From NCBI GenBank assembly GCA_963841425.1, contig CAWJCL010000005.1, positions 62,001-126,000 on the forward strand: a DNA stretch of 64,000 bases, given 5' to 3'. A model generated the notes under the pieces. That model was not told where the DNA came from. It did not search any database and was given only the letters and a program-made list of their open reading frames with translations. This document shows positions 41,439 to 50,426 of this stretch, one piece after another. The stretch is from DATEOR01 sp963841425 (GTDB lineage Bacteria; Actinomycetota; Thermoleophilia; Gaiellales; Gaiellaceae). The translations under genes were made by a program, and so were the position numbers. Within the stretch, counting starts at the first letter, position 1, and every line of letters begins with the position of its first letter.

Positions 41439-42140
41439 TTGGACGACCGGCGGCTGCTCCAAAGCGACGACGGCGCCGAGCACAAGCACGTCGCCGGGAT
41501 CGCAGACGAGTTTCTCGAAGGATTCGAGGCTGTCTCGGCACTCGCCAAGCCTGCCGTCACGATCTTCGGCTCCGCGCGGGTCGGCGAGGACAATCCGTAC
41601 TACGCCGCGGCGGTCGAGGTCGGCAAGCGCTTCGCGGAGGAGGGTTTCACGGTCGTCACCGGAGGAGGGCCGGGGATCATGGAGGCCGCGAACCGCGGTG
41701 CCCGCGAGGGCGGCGGCCTCTCGGTCGGCTTCAACATCGAGCTGCCGCACGAACAGGGCTCGAACCCCTATCTCGACGTCAACCTCACCTTCCGCCACTT
41801 CTACGCCCGCAAGACGATGTTCGTGAAGGCCGCCGAGGGGTTCGTGATCTTCCCGGGAGGCTTCGGCACGCTGGACGAGCTCTTCGAGTCGCTGACCCTC
41901 ATCCAGACGGGAAAGGTCGTGCACTTTCCCGTCGTCCTCTTCGACTCGGACTACTGGGAGGGGCTGATGCTCTGGGCACGGGGCCGACTCCTCCGCGAAG
42001 GGATGATCTCCGAGGAGGACGTCGACCTCCTGTACGTGAGCGACGACCCGGCGGAGACGGTGGCGACTGTCGTGGCCGGCTACGAGAACCGGCTCGCCGC
42101 GCAGCCGCCGGCCTCCCCCGCCAAGGCCGACGCTCAGTAA
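41439..42140 (+). CDS. LOG-family Rossmann-fold protein (TIGR00730-like)
   Basis: 233 residues from TTG 41439. VTIFGSARVGEDNPYY, VVTGGGPGIMEAANRGA and the catalytic FPGGFGTLDELFE (PGGxGTxxE) are those of LOG/nucleoside 5'-monophosphate phosphoribohydrolases, which free the base from AMP-like substrates. The actual substrate is unknown. Presumably in one transcript with the M50 gene. Confidence 0.85.
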   Translation: MDDRRLLQSDDGAEHKHVAGIADEFLEGFEAVSALAKPAVTIFGSARVGEDNPYYAAAVEVGKRFAEEGFTVVTGGGPGIMEAANRGAREGGGLSVGFNIELPHEQGSNPYLDVNLTFRHFYARKTMFVKAAEGFVIFPGGFGTLDELFESLTLIQTGKVVHFPVVLFDSDYWEGLMLWARGRLLREGMISEEDVDLLYVSDDPAETVATVVAGYENRLAAQPPASPAKADAQ

Positions 42141-42149
42141 CTCGCTGGT

Positions 42150-42617
42150 CTAGCGGACGCGCTCGCCGGCGTTGACCTCGCCGCGCCAGCCGCCGGTTTC
42201 GGCGCCACGCGACTCGATGAACTCCTTGAACCGCTCGAGGTCGCCGCTGACCTGGCGGCTGTCAGAGCCGAGCGCGGACCCGAGCGTCTCCATCATGCCC
42301 TCGGTCTCGTGCTCCATCTCGACGGTGACCTTGGTCGTCGACTGGTCGATCCTCTCGAAGAGCGCACGCCCCGAGTTGTAGTGGCCGTCGAGCGCACGCC
42401 AGGAGATGACCTCGTCCGGGCGCTGCTCGGTGATCTCGGCGTCCCACTCATGTCGCTTGCCGCCGATTTCGGCGACCCAGTGCAGATGCGTGTCGTCGGT
42501 CTGCGAGACCGCCTCGACGCCCTCCATGAAGCGCGGGAACTCCTCGAACTGCGTCCACTGGTTGTAGACGGTCGAGATGGGACAGTCGACGGTGATCGAT
42601 TCGGTGACAGATGCCAC
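42150..42617 (-). CDS. SRPBCC/polyketide-cyclase-like protein
   Basis: 155 residues. SITVDCPISTVYNQWTQFEE, FPRFMEGVEAV, and ITEQRPDEVISWRALDG are characteristic of the COG5637 SRPBCC group. Binds a hydrophobic ligand in a cavity; role unknown. The 3' end lies nine bases from the convergent LOG gene. Confidence 0.78.
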   Translation of the reverse strand: MASVTESITVDCPISTVYNQWTQFEEFPRFMEGVEAVSQTDDTHLHWVAEIGGKRHEWDAEITEQRPDEVISWRALDGHYNSGRALFERIDQSTTKVTVEMEHETEGMMETLGSALGSDSRQVSGDLERFKEFIESRGAETGGWRGEVNAGERVR

Positions 42618-42675
42618 GAAGACCCCTCCTACGGTTGTTTTCGTCGTCCGGTGGGGGTACCCGCGAGCGGGTCGG

Positions 42676-43260
42676 CTAACCCTTGAAGCGGCGGACGAGC
42701 GCCCACGCGGCCGGCAGGAGCGCGCCGGCGAGGTAGAGCTTCAGAAGGTCGCCCACCACGAACGGGTAGAGGCCCGCTTCGAGGGTGTCCTCGAGCCCCG
42801 CGTCGATCTTGGCCGCGAGCCAGGGAAGTCCGACGAGGTAGATGACGACGTTGCCGGAGAGCATCGCCGCGACCGCCGAGGAGAAGCGGCGGTCCCAGCG
42901 CTCCCGGGCGAGAAAGCCGGTCAACGCGGCCGCGAGCACGAAGCCGACGATGTAGCCGCCGGTCGGGCCCGTGAGCACGTCCCAGCCGTGCGTCTGGTCG
43001 GCGTAGACCGGCGCGCCCAGGGCGCCGACGAAGATGTAGACGCCGAGGCTCGCGACGGCCAGGAGCGAGCCGAGGGATGCGCCGACGAGGACGACGGCGA
43101 ACGTCTGGCCCGTGATCGGCACCGGCGTAAACGGGAGGCTGATCGAGACCTGCGCCGCGAGCGCGACGAAGCCCGCGCCGCCGAGGATGAGGAGCATGTC
43201 GGTCAGCAGGCTCGAGCGGGGGAAGACCGCGAGTCGGAGAGTGGCTGCTTCCGGCCTCAT
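42676..43260 (-). CDS. bioY: Biotin transporter substrate-binding subunit BioY
   Basis: 194 residues with six membrane helices. VSISLPFTPVPITGQTFAVV, and the GPTGGYIVGFVLAAALTGFL motif are typical BioY. It takes up biotin, alone or with an ECF module (none in the window). The two-step biotin carboxylase and carboxyltransferase genes in this window need biotin. Divergent or separate from the VanW gene by a 21-base gap on the same strand. Confidence 0.9.
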   Translation of the reverse strand: MRPEAATLRLAVFPRSSLLTDMLLILGGAGFVALAAQVSISLPFTPVPITGQTFAVVLVGASLGSLLAVASLGVYIFVGALGAPVYADQTHGWDVLTGPTGGYIVGFVLAAALTGFLARERWDRRFSSAVAAMLSGNVVIYLVGLPWLAAKIDAGLEDTLEAGLYPFVVGDLLKLYLAGALLPAAWALVRRFKG

Positions 43261-43281
43261 GCCGGCCGGACTCTAACCGCT

Positions 43282-45072
43282 CTAACCGCTCGTGGGCAGG
43301 ACGATGTAGGGACCGGGCGGCTTGCCGCCGGGGCCGTACACCGTCGTCGGGTTCTCCGGGGTGTAGCGCGTGAAGAAGTCGTCCTCGCGGATGAGCTTTC
43401 CGTGCTCGTAGACCTTGCGGTGGACGGTGACGTCGAAGCCCTGCCCGCCGCCCGCGACGACGCTCTTCGAGCCGGGCGCCGCCGTCGGGTCGATCGCGTA
43501 CTGCATCTTCGGCTGCGTGTAGTTCGTCGGGCTCGAGGTCGTCGAGGTGACTTTCCGGCCCTGCTTCGTACCGTAGAAGCTGATCGTGAACGTCGCGTCC
43601 GTGTAGCTCACGTCGATGAGGATCGCGTGCTTCAGGTCGTTCTTGAACACGAGGTCGGGGCCTCCCCAGGACACCGTCGCGTCCCGGCCCATCGGGTAGT
43701 GGCTGATGTACCAGGAGTGGTTGTGCCGCTCCTTGACCGGCAGGCCGGCCTCGAAGACCGCGTTGAAGATCGTCGTCGCCGTCTGGCAGACCCCGCCCCC
43801 GATCGACGGGATGAGGACGCCGCCGAAGATCATCTGGCCTTCGCGGAACCCGCGCTCGATCGTGCGCGGCCCGACGACCTCGTTGTAGGAAAACGTCTCG
43901 CCCGCCTTCACGATCGTGCCGTCGAGGTAGTTCCCGAGCAGGTGCACGTTCCAGATCCGGTTCGACGAGGAGAGGCCCATGTCGGTCGTGAAGGTCGAGA
44001 TGCGCTCGCGGACCCCGAGCGCCTTCGCGTCCTTCGTGGTCAGGGCGGGGGCGAGCGTCGCGAGCCCGAGCACGGCCAGCCTGCGGCCCGGGCCGTTCCC
44101 CGCCTCGTAGATCGCGCTCTGGGCATCCTTGACGTCGAGGGTCGTCCCGTTCTTCGCCTTCACGACGTACGCCCGGTCGCCGGAGACGCGGAAGGTCGCG
44201 TCCACCGGCTTTTCCGTGAACGGCTTGAGGAACGGATGGAGCTTGCGCTCGATCCCGGCCGGGTCGAGGACGACGTTCACCGCGCCGGCCTTCGGCTCGA
44301 AGCGGACGAGCGACGCGAGCTGGGCCCGCCCGAGCCGGCCGATGACGCCCTCGCCTTCGAGTTTGAGCCTCACCGGCGCCGCCGCGATCGTGCGCGCGGT
44401 CGTCGCCGCGCGTTCGGCCGCCTCGGTGGAGATCGGGGGCTCGACGGTCTGGAGCTGGACCTGGACTGAGGGCAGGCCCGCGAGCGCCGTCTCCCTGAGC
44501 GAGGCGAGGACGGCCTCATCGTCGATGGCCGTGCCCTCGCGGCCCGGGACGACGACTGCCTCTTTCCCCTCCATGGACACGCGGGCAGAGACGGCGCGCT
44601 TCGTCAGCGCCGCGAGCTCGTCTGCAAGCGCGGTGCGACCCGACTCGTGGATTTCGAGCACCGGCTGCACGTCCCGGTGGACCGCGAACGGAACCGCGAG
44701 CGCGCCGAGGCGCGCGGAGACGGATTCACGCGCGGAGTCGTACGCCGCCCGCTCGCTCGCCGCCCCGTCGACCTCGAAGATGTTGGCAGGCGTTACCCGG
44801 AGCGACTTGCCTCCGACGACGATCTCGACCGGCTGGTCCAGCCGTGCGCCGAGCTCGGCGTCGATGCGCGCCCGCGCGTCGGCCGGCGCGAGGCCGCCGA
44901 CGTCGACTCCGGCCACCGAGACTCCGGGCAGAACCGAGTCCCGCAGCGTGTAGGCGCGGGCGAGAAGCGCAACTCCGGCCACCGCGACCGCGACCGCTGC
45001 CACGAGGAACACCGTGGTCGGTCTCCCGAGGCGCTGGATGGGGCGCGCAAGGCGTGCGGCGATCTCGGTCAT
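43282..45072 (-). CDS. VanW-family protein with peptidoglycan-binding-like repeats
   Basis: 596 residues. One N-terminal anchor (TVFLVAAVAVAVAGVALLAR), two PG-binding-4-like domains (about 45-330: ADARARIDAELGARLDQPVE is the first), and a C-terminal VanW domain with GETFSYNEVVGPRTIERGF, GGVLIPSIGGGVCQTATTIF and NHSWYISHYPMGRDATV. It acts outside the membrane on the cell wall; the exact activity is not known. Divergent from selA. Confidence 0.88.
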   Translation of the reverse strand: MTEIAARLARPIQRLGRPTTVFLVAAVAVAVAGVALLARAYTLRDSVLPGVSVAGVDVGGLAPADARARIDAELGARLDQPVEIVVGGKSLRVTPANIFEVDGAASERAAYDSARESVSARLGALAVPFAVHRDVQPVLEIHESGRTALADELAALTKRAVSARVSMEGKEAVVVPGREGTAIDDEAVLASLRETALAGLPSVQVQLQTVEPPISTEAAERAATTARTIAAAPVRLKLEGEGVIGRLGRAQLASLVRFEPKAGAVNVVLDPAGIERKLHPFLKPFTEKPVDATFRVSGDRAYVVKAKNGTTLDVKDAQSAIYEAGNGPGRRLAVLGLATLAPALTTKDAKALGVRERISTFTTDMGLSSSNRIWNVHLLGNYLDGTIVKAGETFSYNEVVGPRTIERGFREGQMIFGGVLIPSIGGGVCQTATTIFNAVFEAGLPVKERHNHSWYISHYPMGRDATVSWGGPDLVFKNDLKHAILIDVSYTDATFTISFYGTKQGRKVTSTTSSPTNYTQPKMQYAIDPTAAPGSKSVVAGGGQGFDVTVHRKVYEHGKLIREDDFFTRYTPENPTTVYGPGGKPPGPYIVLPTSG

Positions 45073-45102
45073 GGGCCTCGGAGACTAACTGCAAACGCGG
45101 CG

Positions 45103-45108
45103 TATCAT
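45103..45108 (+). promoter_or_regulatory. -10 hexamer for selA
   Basis: TATCAT ends eight bases before ATG 45117, so the message is probably leaderless. No clear -35 and no ribosome site. Confidence 0.35.
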
Positions 45109-45116
45109 CACGCGAA

Positions 45117-46589
45117 ATGCAGCAGGAGAATCCTTTACGAGGACTGCCCTCGGTAAACGAGCTCTTACAGGACGAGCGGCTCGTCGCGTTCGAGGCCGAG
45201 TACGGCCACGAGCCGGCACGCGACGCCGCGCGCAAGGCGATCGACGCGGCCCGCGAGAGGATCGCCGCGGGCGAGCAGCCCGAGGACATCGTCGTCGCCG
45301 CGCTCGACCTCCTTCAAGGCACCGCTGCGCCGAGGCTGCGCCGCGTTCTGAACGCGACCGGGGTCATCGTCCACACGAACCTCGGCCGGGCGCCGCTCGC
45401 GGCCCGCGCGCTCGAGCGCATCCAGGAGGTCGCGGGCGGCTACTCCAATCTCGAGTACGACCTCGAGAAGGGCACGCGCGGCTCGCGCCAGGATCACGTC
45501 GCGCCCCTGCTCCGCGACCTCACCGGCGCAGAGGCGGCGCTGGTCGTCAACAACAACGCCGCCGCAGTCCTCCTCGCCGTCGCCGCCCTCGCGGAAGGGC
45601 GCGACGTTCTCGTCTCGCGCGGTGAGCTCGTCGAGATCGGCGACGGCTTCCGGATCCCCGAGGTGCTCGCGCGCTCGGGAGCCCGCCTCGTCGAGGTCGG
45701 CACGACGAACCGCACGCGGCTCGAGGACTACGAGCGCGCGATCGGCGAGCGCACCGCCGTCCTGCTGCGCGTGCACCAGTCGAATTTCCGCGTGGTGGGC
45801 TTCACCGAGAGCCCGAACCTCGCAGATCTCGTCGGGCTTGCAGAGGATCGCGGCGTCCTCCTCGTCGACGACCTCGGCTCGGGCGTCCTGCCGGACATCG
45901 GCGACGAGCCCACCGTTCACGAGAGCCTCACGGCGGGCGCTCACGTCGTCACCTTCTCCGGCGACAAGCTCTTCGGAGGGCCTCAGGCCGGGATCGTCCT
46001 CGGCCGCGCAGACCTGGTCGAGCGGCTTCGCCGCCATCCGCTGCAGCGCGCCCTGCGCGCCGACAAGCTGACCCTCGCCGCCCTGGAAGGAACGCTCGCG
46101 CTCTACCGCTCGGGCCGCGCGGACTCTCCGGTTCTCCGCATGCTGACCGAGCCGGCCGAGGCCGTCCGCGCCCGGGCCGAGCGCCTGGCCGACCTGGCGG
46201 GCGGAACCGTCGAGGCCACGGTCGCGCGCGCAGGGGGCGGCTCGCTTCCGACCACGGATTTCACGAGCTTCGCGTGCGCGCTCGAGGAGAGCCTCGCCGA
46301 GCCGCTCCGCCACGCCGACCCGCCGGTGATCGGGGTCGTGCGCGACGGGGCGCTGCTGCTCGACTGCCGAACGCTTACCGACGACGAGGTCGAGGAGGCC
46401 GCCCACTCAGTACGGGAGTGCCGCGCTCAGGTCGCTGGGGCTTCGTCGGCAAAGGAGGCAAGCGAGCGGGCCCGAGACAGTACACCCCAGTACGGCGAGG
46501 GACCGCGAGCGCAGGATCCTGCTGCCGACGGAACCAGGCGGGCGTCGTCGGGCTCTGCCCGGCGAAAGCCCCGCCGACCAGGGGCCTGA
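45117..46589 (+). CDS. selA: L-seryl-tRNA(Sec) selenium transferase
   Basis: 490 residues. It converts seryl-tRNA(Sec) to selenocysteinyl-tRNA(Sec) with selenophosphate and PLP. LRRVLNATGVIVHTNLGRAP, the PLP Lys in TFSGDKLFGGPQAGIVLG and the ordered domain plan are all present. The conserved enzyme ends near residue 440; the last 45-50 residues (after ECRAQ) are a basic, low-complexity tail encoded by a dispersed repeat (46454-46570). selB follows four bases later. Confidence 0.94.
   Translation: MQQENPLRGLPSVNELLQDERLVAFEAEYGHEPARDAARKAIDAARERIAAGEQPEDIVVAALDLLQGTAAPRLRRVLNATGVIVHTNLGRAPLAARALERIQEVAGGYSNLEYDLEKGTRGSRQDHVAPLLRDLTGAEAALVVNNNAAAVLLAVAALAEGRDVLVSRGELVEIGDGFRIPEVLARSGARLVEVGTTNRTRLEDYERAIGERTAVLLRVHQSNFRVVGFTESPNLADLVGLAEDRGVLLVDDLGSGVLPDIGDEPTVHESLTAGAHVVTFSGDKLFGGPQAGIVLGRADLVERLRRHPLQRALRADKLTLAALEGTLALYRSGRADSPVLRMLTEPAEAVRARAERLADLAGGTVEATVARAGGGSLPTTDFTSFACALEESLAEPLRHADPPVIGVVRDGALLLDCRTLTDDEVEEAAHSVRECRAQVAGASSAKEASERARDSTPQYGEGPRAQDPAADGTRRASSGSARRKPRRPGA
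46454..46570. repeat. Dispersed repeat, copy B, inside the selA 3' end
   Basis: Homologous to 12197-12312: GAGGCAAGCGAGCGG, GACAG-x-ACA, CGCGAGCGC, ATCC-x-GC and GGGCTC-x-GCCCGG occur in the same order and spacing. Here it is translated as the C-terminal tail of SelA rather than lying between genes. Confidence 0.55.
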
Positions 46590-46593
46590 GGGA

Positions 46594-48273
46594 ATGCCGG
46601 TCACGGTAGGGACGGCAGGCCACATCGATCACGGCAAGACCTGGCTCGTCCGGGCGCTGACGGGGAAGGACACCGACCGGCTCCCCGAGGAGCAGGCACG
46701 CGGGATCTCCATCGACCTCGGCTACGCGCCGCTCGACCTCCCCGACGGGAGCCGGCTCTCGCTCATCGACGTACCGGGCCACGAGCGCTTCGTGCGCAAC
46801 ATGGTCGCCGGCGCGAGCGGCATCGACCTCTTCCTCCTCGTGATCGATGCGGGTGAGGGGGCGCGGCCGCAGACCCGTGAGCACCTGGCGATCGTCCGGC
46901 TGCTCGGGATCGAGCACGGCGTGGTCGCGATCACGAAGGCCGACGCGGCCGAGCCGGAGCTCCTCGAGCTCGTCGCCGAGGAGGCGCGAGAGCTCGTGCC
47001 CGGCGCCGAGGTCGTGCTCACGAGCGCGAAGACCGGCCAGGGGCTCGACGAGCTTCGCCGGGCTCTCGGGGAGGCCGCCGGCCGCTTGGCCGAGGACCGT
47101 GCGGATGGCCCGACGAGGCTCTTCGTCGACCGCGTCTTCACCCTGCGCGGGATCGGGACGGTGGCGACCGGGACGCTCTGGTCGGGATCGGTCGGCGAGG
47201 GAGACGTCCTCCGCGCCGAGCCGGCCGGGCTCGAGCTTCGCGTTCGCAGCGTGCAGGTGCACGACCGGCCGGTCGAGCGCGCCGAAGCCGGCCAGCGCGT
47301 CGCGGTTGCGCTTCCGGGAGTCGCGCGCAGAGACCTCCGCCGCGGCGATGCGCTCGTGCCGCCCGGGGCGTACCCGACTTCCTACCGCCTGGATATCGCG
47401 CTCGACGAGCTCGAAACGATCCCGGACGGGATGCGCCTCCACGTCCACCACGGGACGGCCGAGCACTACGCGCGGGTCGTCCGCGCAGGAGAGCGCTGGG
47501 CGCAGCTCCGCCTCGCCTCGCCGGCGGTGGCTGCGCGCGGCGACCGCGTCGTCCTCCGCGACCGGACGACCGTGGGCGGCGGCCTCGTCCTCGACCCGGC
47601 TCCTCCCCGCCACGCAAGCCCGGCCCGCTTCGAGCTCCTCGAGCGGGGCGACCTGGCAGCGCTCGTCCACGAGCCGGTCAGGGCGGATGCGCTGAGCCAT
47701 CTCGGCGGCGAGGCGAACGGCCTCGAGCGCGCCGGAGAGTGGGTCTTCTCCACCGAATGGCTCGAGGAGCTGCGCACCGACCTGCGGGCACGGATCGAGG
47801 CGGCCGACCCGCTCGACCCTGGGATCCCGGTGCCCGCGGAGCCCTGGGCCGGGGAGATTCTTCCGCTCGCCGGCGTCGAGCGGCGAGGCGCGCGCCTCTA
47901 CCTCCCGGGCGCGGTGGCGAGCCTTGGCGAGCGCTCGGCCGCGGCCGAGGAGCTCCAGGCCGAGCTCGCCGCAGCGGAGTTCACACCCATCCCCGTGGAC
48001 GACCCCGCGCTCGCATCCTTCCTCGAGCGCGAGGAGAGGCTCGTCCGCGTCGGCGACGGCCTCGCCCTCGGCGCAGCGGCGTACGCGGAGGCCAAGCGCC
48101 TCATGGTCGAGGAGTGCGAGAACGCGGGCTCGATCACCCTTGCGCGCTTCCGCGACCTGCTGGGGACCGGCCGCAAGCCGGCCCAGCTCCTCCTCGAGCG
48201 CTTCGACGCGGACGGCCTCACGAGGCGCGTGGGTGAGGCGCGCGTGCTGCGCCGCCGGGCCAAGACCGCCTGA
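46594..48273 (+). CDS. selB: Selenocysteine-specific elongation factor
   Basis: 559 residues. GTPase domain: GTAGHIDHGKTWLVRALTG (P-loop), DVPGHERFVRNMVAGASG, and ITKAD (N replaced by T in NKxD, common in SelB). Domains II-III follow, then C-terminal winged helices ending FRDLLGTGRKPAQLLLERFD that bind the SECIS hairpin. It delivers Sec-tRNA to UGA codons. tRNA-Sec begins 14 bases after the stop. Confidence 0.94.
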   Translation: MPVTVGTAGHIDHGKTWLVRALTGKDTDRLPEEQARGISIDLGYAPLDLPDGSRLSLIDVPGHERFVRNMVAGASGIDLFLLVIDAGEGARPQTREHLAIVRLLGIEHGVVAITKADAAEPELLELVAEEARELVPGAEVVLTSAKTGQGLDELRRALGEAAGRLAEDRADGPTRLFVDRVFTLRGIGTVATGTLWSGSVGEGDVLRAEPAGLELRVRSVQVHDRPVERAEAGQRVAVALPGVARRDLRRGDALVPPGAYPTSYRLDIALDELETIPDGMRLHVHHGTAEHYARVVRAGERWAQLRLASPAVAARGDRVVLRDRTTVGGGLVLDPAPPRHASPARFELLERGDLAALVHEPVRADALSHLGGEANGLERAGEWVFSTEWLEELRTDLRARIEAADPLDPGIPVPAEPWAGEILPLAGVERRGARLYLPGAVASLGERSAAAEELQAELAAAEFTPIPVDDPALASFLEREERLVRVGDGLALGAAAYAEAKRLMVEECENAGSITLARFRDLLGTGRKPAQLLLERFDADGLTRRVGEARVLRRRAKTA

Positions 48274-48287
48274 GCTACGTTTGCCGC

Positions 48288-48380
48288 GGAGCGGCACGGG
48301 CCCGGTGGCCCAGCCGGTCTTCAAAACCGGTGAGGCGTGGCAGCCCCACGCTGGGTAGGTTCGACTCCTGCGCCGCTCCG
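48288..48380 (+). tRNA. selC: tRNA-Sec (anticodon TCA)
   Basis: 93 bases, no encoded CCA. An eight-base acceptor stem (GGAGCGGC with GCCGCTCC), anticodon stem CCGGT/ACCGG with loop CTTCAAA (TCA at 48321-48323), a long variable arm GCGTGG/CCACGC, and T-arm GTAGG-TTCGACT-CCTGC are all present. The eight-base acceptor and long variable arm are those of tRNA-Sec. Its 3' half is the attachment site of the neighbouring element and remains intact. Confidence 0.96.
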
Positions 48381-48381
48381 T
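48318..48381 (+). repeat. attL: 64-base direct repeat at the tRNA-Sec 3' half
   Basis: Identical to 52605-52668. It begins in the anticodon stem and ends one base past the tRNA, as for tyrosine integrases that use tRNA anticodon loops. Confidence 0.9.
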
Positions 48382-48491
48382 ACATCCGAGAACCGCCCGG
48401 TTTGCAGGAAGAAAGCTATCTTTCTTTCTTGCAGAATTGAGCCGTTCGAGTCGTCGCCCTTCGTAGGCAAGTCGCCCCCGAGTTCGCAGTT

Positions 48492-48513
48492 GACTGTCGC
48501 GCGACTGTCGCGC
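48492..48513 (+). repeat. Arm-type candidate sites, left pair
   Basis: GACTGTCGCGC twice in tandem, 111 bases inside attL and 34 before the integrase start. Related pairs occur at 51626-51647 and 52520-52542. A degenerate hairpin (TGCAGGAAGAAAG / CTTTCTTTCTTGCA) lies between attL and this pair. Confidence 0.55.
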
Positions 48514-48546
48514 CGACGTCCGACGCGCCCTCTACCGTGGCCTCGT

Positions 48547-49713
48547 ATGGCCCACCACGCCGGCATCGAGATCCGTCACGGCAAGCGATGCCGTTCCCGA
48601 ACGGGTGGAGGCTGTAGCTGCCGGCCGACCTACCAGGCGAGCGTCTGGAGCGCGGTGGAGCAGAAGCGGATCCGGAAGACCTTCCCGACGCTCGCCGAGG
48701 CCAGAGCGTGGCGCTCAGAGGCCCAGACGGCCATCCGGCGAGGGACGCTCAGGGCGCCGAACCAGGTGACGCTCCGCGAGGCTGCCGACGCTTGGCTCGA
48801 GGGTGCTCGAGCCGGGAGCATCAGGAACCGTTCGGGCGATCGCTACAAGCCGAGCGTCATCCGGGGCTACGAGACGTCCCTCCGACTCCGCGTTCTACCC
48901 GACCTGGGCCGCCGGAAGTTCTCGGAGATCCGTCGCAGGGACGTCCAGGACCTCGCCGACCGCCTTCTCGCCCAAGGCCTCGACCCTTCGACGATCCGCA
49001 ATACGCTCATGCCCCTGCGAGCGATCTTTCGGCGAGCCCTTGCCCGCGGGGACATCGCGGTCAACCCGACCCGCGGCCTCGAGCTCCCCGCCGTCCGAGG
49101 CAGGCGTGACCGAATCGTCTCGCCGGATGAGGCTGACGCGTTACTCGCCGCCCTCCCGGAACGTGACCGAGCTCTCTGGGCGACGGCCCTCTACGCCGGC
49201 CTCCGACGCGGTGAACTCCAGGCGCTCGGTTGGGAGGACGTCGATCTCGCCAACGGCGTCATTCGCGTCGAGCGAGCCTGGGACGTCCAGGAGGGCCCGA
49301 TCGAGCCGAAGTCGCGCGCCGCGCGCCGGAAGGTCCCGATCTCGGCGATTTTGCGGGACTACCTCGTCGCGCACCGGCACGGCCGCCCGGGCGTCCTCGG
49401 CCATGTCTTTGGCCGGCCGGATGGCAAGGCATTCGACGGTCCGACCGTCGACGGTCGAGCGAAAGCCGCGTGGCGCCGCGCCGGCCTCGAGCCGATCACG
49501 CTTCACCAAGCACGACATACCTTCGCGAGCCTCATGATCGCCGCCAACGTGAACGCGAAGGCCCTCGCGACCTATATGGGCCACGCCTCAGTCACCATCA
49601 CGCTCGATCGCTACGGCCACCTGATGCCCGGGAATGAGAACGAAGCAGCCGCGCTGCTCGATGCCTACCTCGCTCGCGAAAGCACTGCCAAACGGTTGGC
49701 GGGCGTACGGTAA
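48547..49713 (+). CDS. int: Tyrosine-type integrase
   Basis: 388 residues from ATG 48547. N-terminal arm-binding part with a Cys-containing RHGKRCRSRTGGGCSC head, SAM-like core-binding domain (TLREAADAWLEGA onward), then catalytic Arg in YAGLRRGELQAL, Lys in SRAARRKVPI, His-x-x-Arg in LHQARHTFAS, His in MGHASVTIT and Tyr in LDRYGHLM. It inserts the element at the tRNA-Sec gene. The frame stays open upstream through the tRNA, but that part is only the tRNA sequence read through. Confidence 0.92.
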   Translation: MAHHAGIEIRHGKRCRSRTGGGCSCRPTYQASVWSAVEQKRIRKTFPTLAEARAWRSEAQTAIRRGTLRAPNQVTLREAADAWLEGARAGSIRNRSGDRYKPSVIRGYETSLRLRVLPDLGRRKFSEIRRRDVQDLADRLLAQGLDPSTIRNTLMPLRAIFRRALARGDIAVNPTRGLELPAVRGRRDRIVSPDEADALLAALPERDRALWATALYAGLRRGELQALGWEDVDLANGVIRVERAWDVQEGPIEPKSRAARRKVPISAILRDYLVAHRHGRPGVLGHVFGRPDGKAFDGPTVDGRAKAAWRRAGLEPITLHQARHTFASLMIAANVNAKALATYMGHASVTITLDRYGHLMPGNENEAAALLDAYLARESTAKRLAGVR

Positions 49714-49750
49714 TTCGATCGAAGCTCGCAGGATGTTTGACCGCGGGGGT

Positions 49751-50299
49751 TCAAGGTGCACGGCGATCTACCAACCGGCGAAGATCGTCCTCGCTCCAGG
49801 CTTCGTAGTTCATTAGCTGCGCGAGCTCCGAAAACTCGTCGAACACCGCAGGAGTGATCACAACGTCGTCTGCGACGAGCGCACCGGCAAGAAACTCGAA
49901 GGCGACGCCAAACTCCGTGTGGTCGATGAGTTCCATTGCGAAGTCCTCTGCGCCTGCTGGGAGCGCCGGCCTCAGCTCGACGATCAGACTCTTTAGGCGA
50001 CCTTCGAGCTCGACCCACAGCAGTGCGTGCTCACTTCGAAAGAACGACTTGAGCTGCTTTTCTGGGCTCCAACGCCTCGGGGCCCGGCCTTCGGACCGCC
50101 ATGGCATCCCAGCCGCAACCCACTCGCTGCGCCAGTCCGAGTAGATTCGCTCCCGACCCTCGACGTCCCCACCCGCGGCGTCGTCGTAGCCGAACTGAAT
50201 GCCGCATGACGGGCAGAGCTCGTCAGATGCGGACTCGCGCACCCACGGTTCAAAGTCCAGCGAATAGCCGCAAACGGGACAGAGCGTTTCGCGAGTCAT
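49751..50299 (-). CDS. Zinc-ribbon plus MafI-like immunity protein
   Basis: 182 residues from ATG 50299. The N-terminal 30-odd residues are a zinc ribbon (CPVCGYSLDFEPW, then LCPSCGIQFGYDD) followed by a Trp/Tyr-rich link (YSDWRSEWVAAGMPWRS). The C-terminal 75 residues (LIDHTEFGVAFEFLAGAL, ITPAVFDEFSELAQLM) resemble MafI-type immunity proteins that neutralise polymorphic toxins. No toxin partner is seen in the element. Assigned by motif impression. Confidence 0.5.
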   Translation of the reverse strand: MTRETLCPVCGYSLDFEPWVRESASDELCPSCGIQFGYDDAAGGDVEGRERIYSDWRSEWVAAGMPWRSEGRAPRRWSPEKQLKSFFRSEHALLWVELEGRLKSLIVELRPALPAGAEDFAMELIDHTEFGVAFEFLAGALVADDVVITPAVFDEFSELAQLMNYEAWSEDDLRRLVDRRAP

Positions 50300-50426
50300 G
50301 GCGAATCTCACCTTTACGGAGCGAGCGAGCACTCGCAAGCGGACACGAACTGACGAGCCCGACAGCATGCGAGACGCAGATGCATCCTGATGCAAATCCG
50401 CGTCATGATTTGTGTACGCTGTACGG

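Noticed and set aside
39920..41593. Long minus-strand frame running through the M50 protease gene
   Set aside because: Only its last third (39920-40400) is real, as the mature part of the frameshifted secreted protein; the rest is antisense noise.
46375..48324. 649-codon frame antisense to selB
   Set aside because: Shadow of selB; no recognisable domain.
48337..48546. Upstream extension of the integrase through the tRNA
   Set aside because: The same residues appear at the attR copy because they are the tRNA sequence translated; the real start is ATG 48547.
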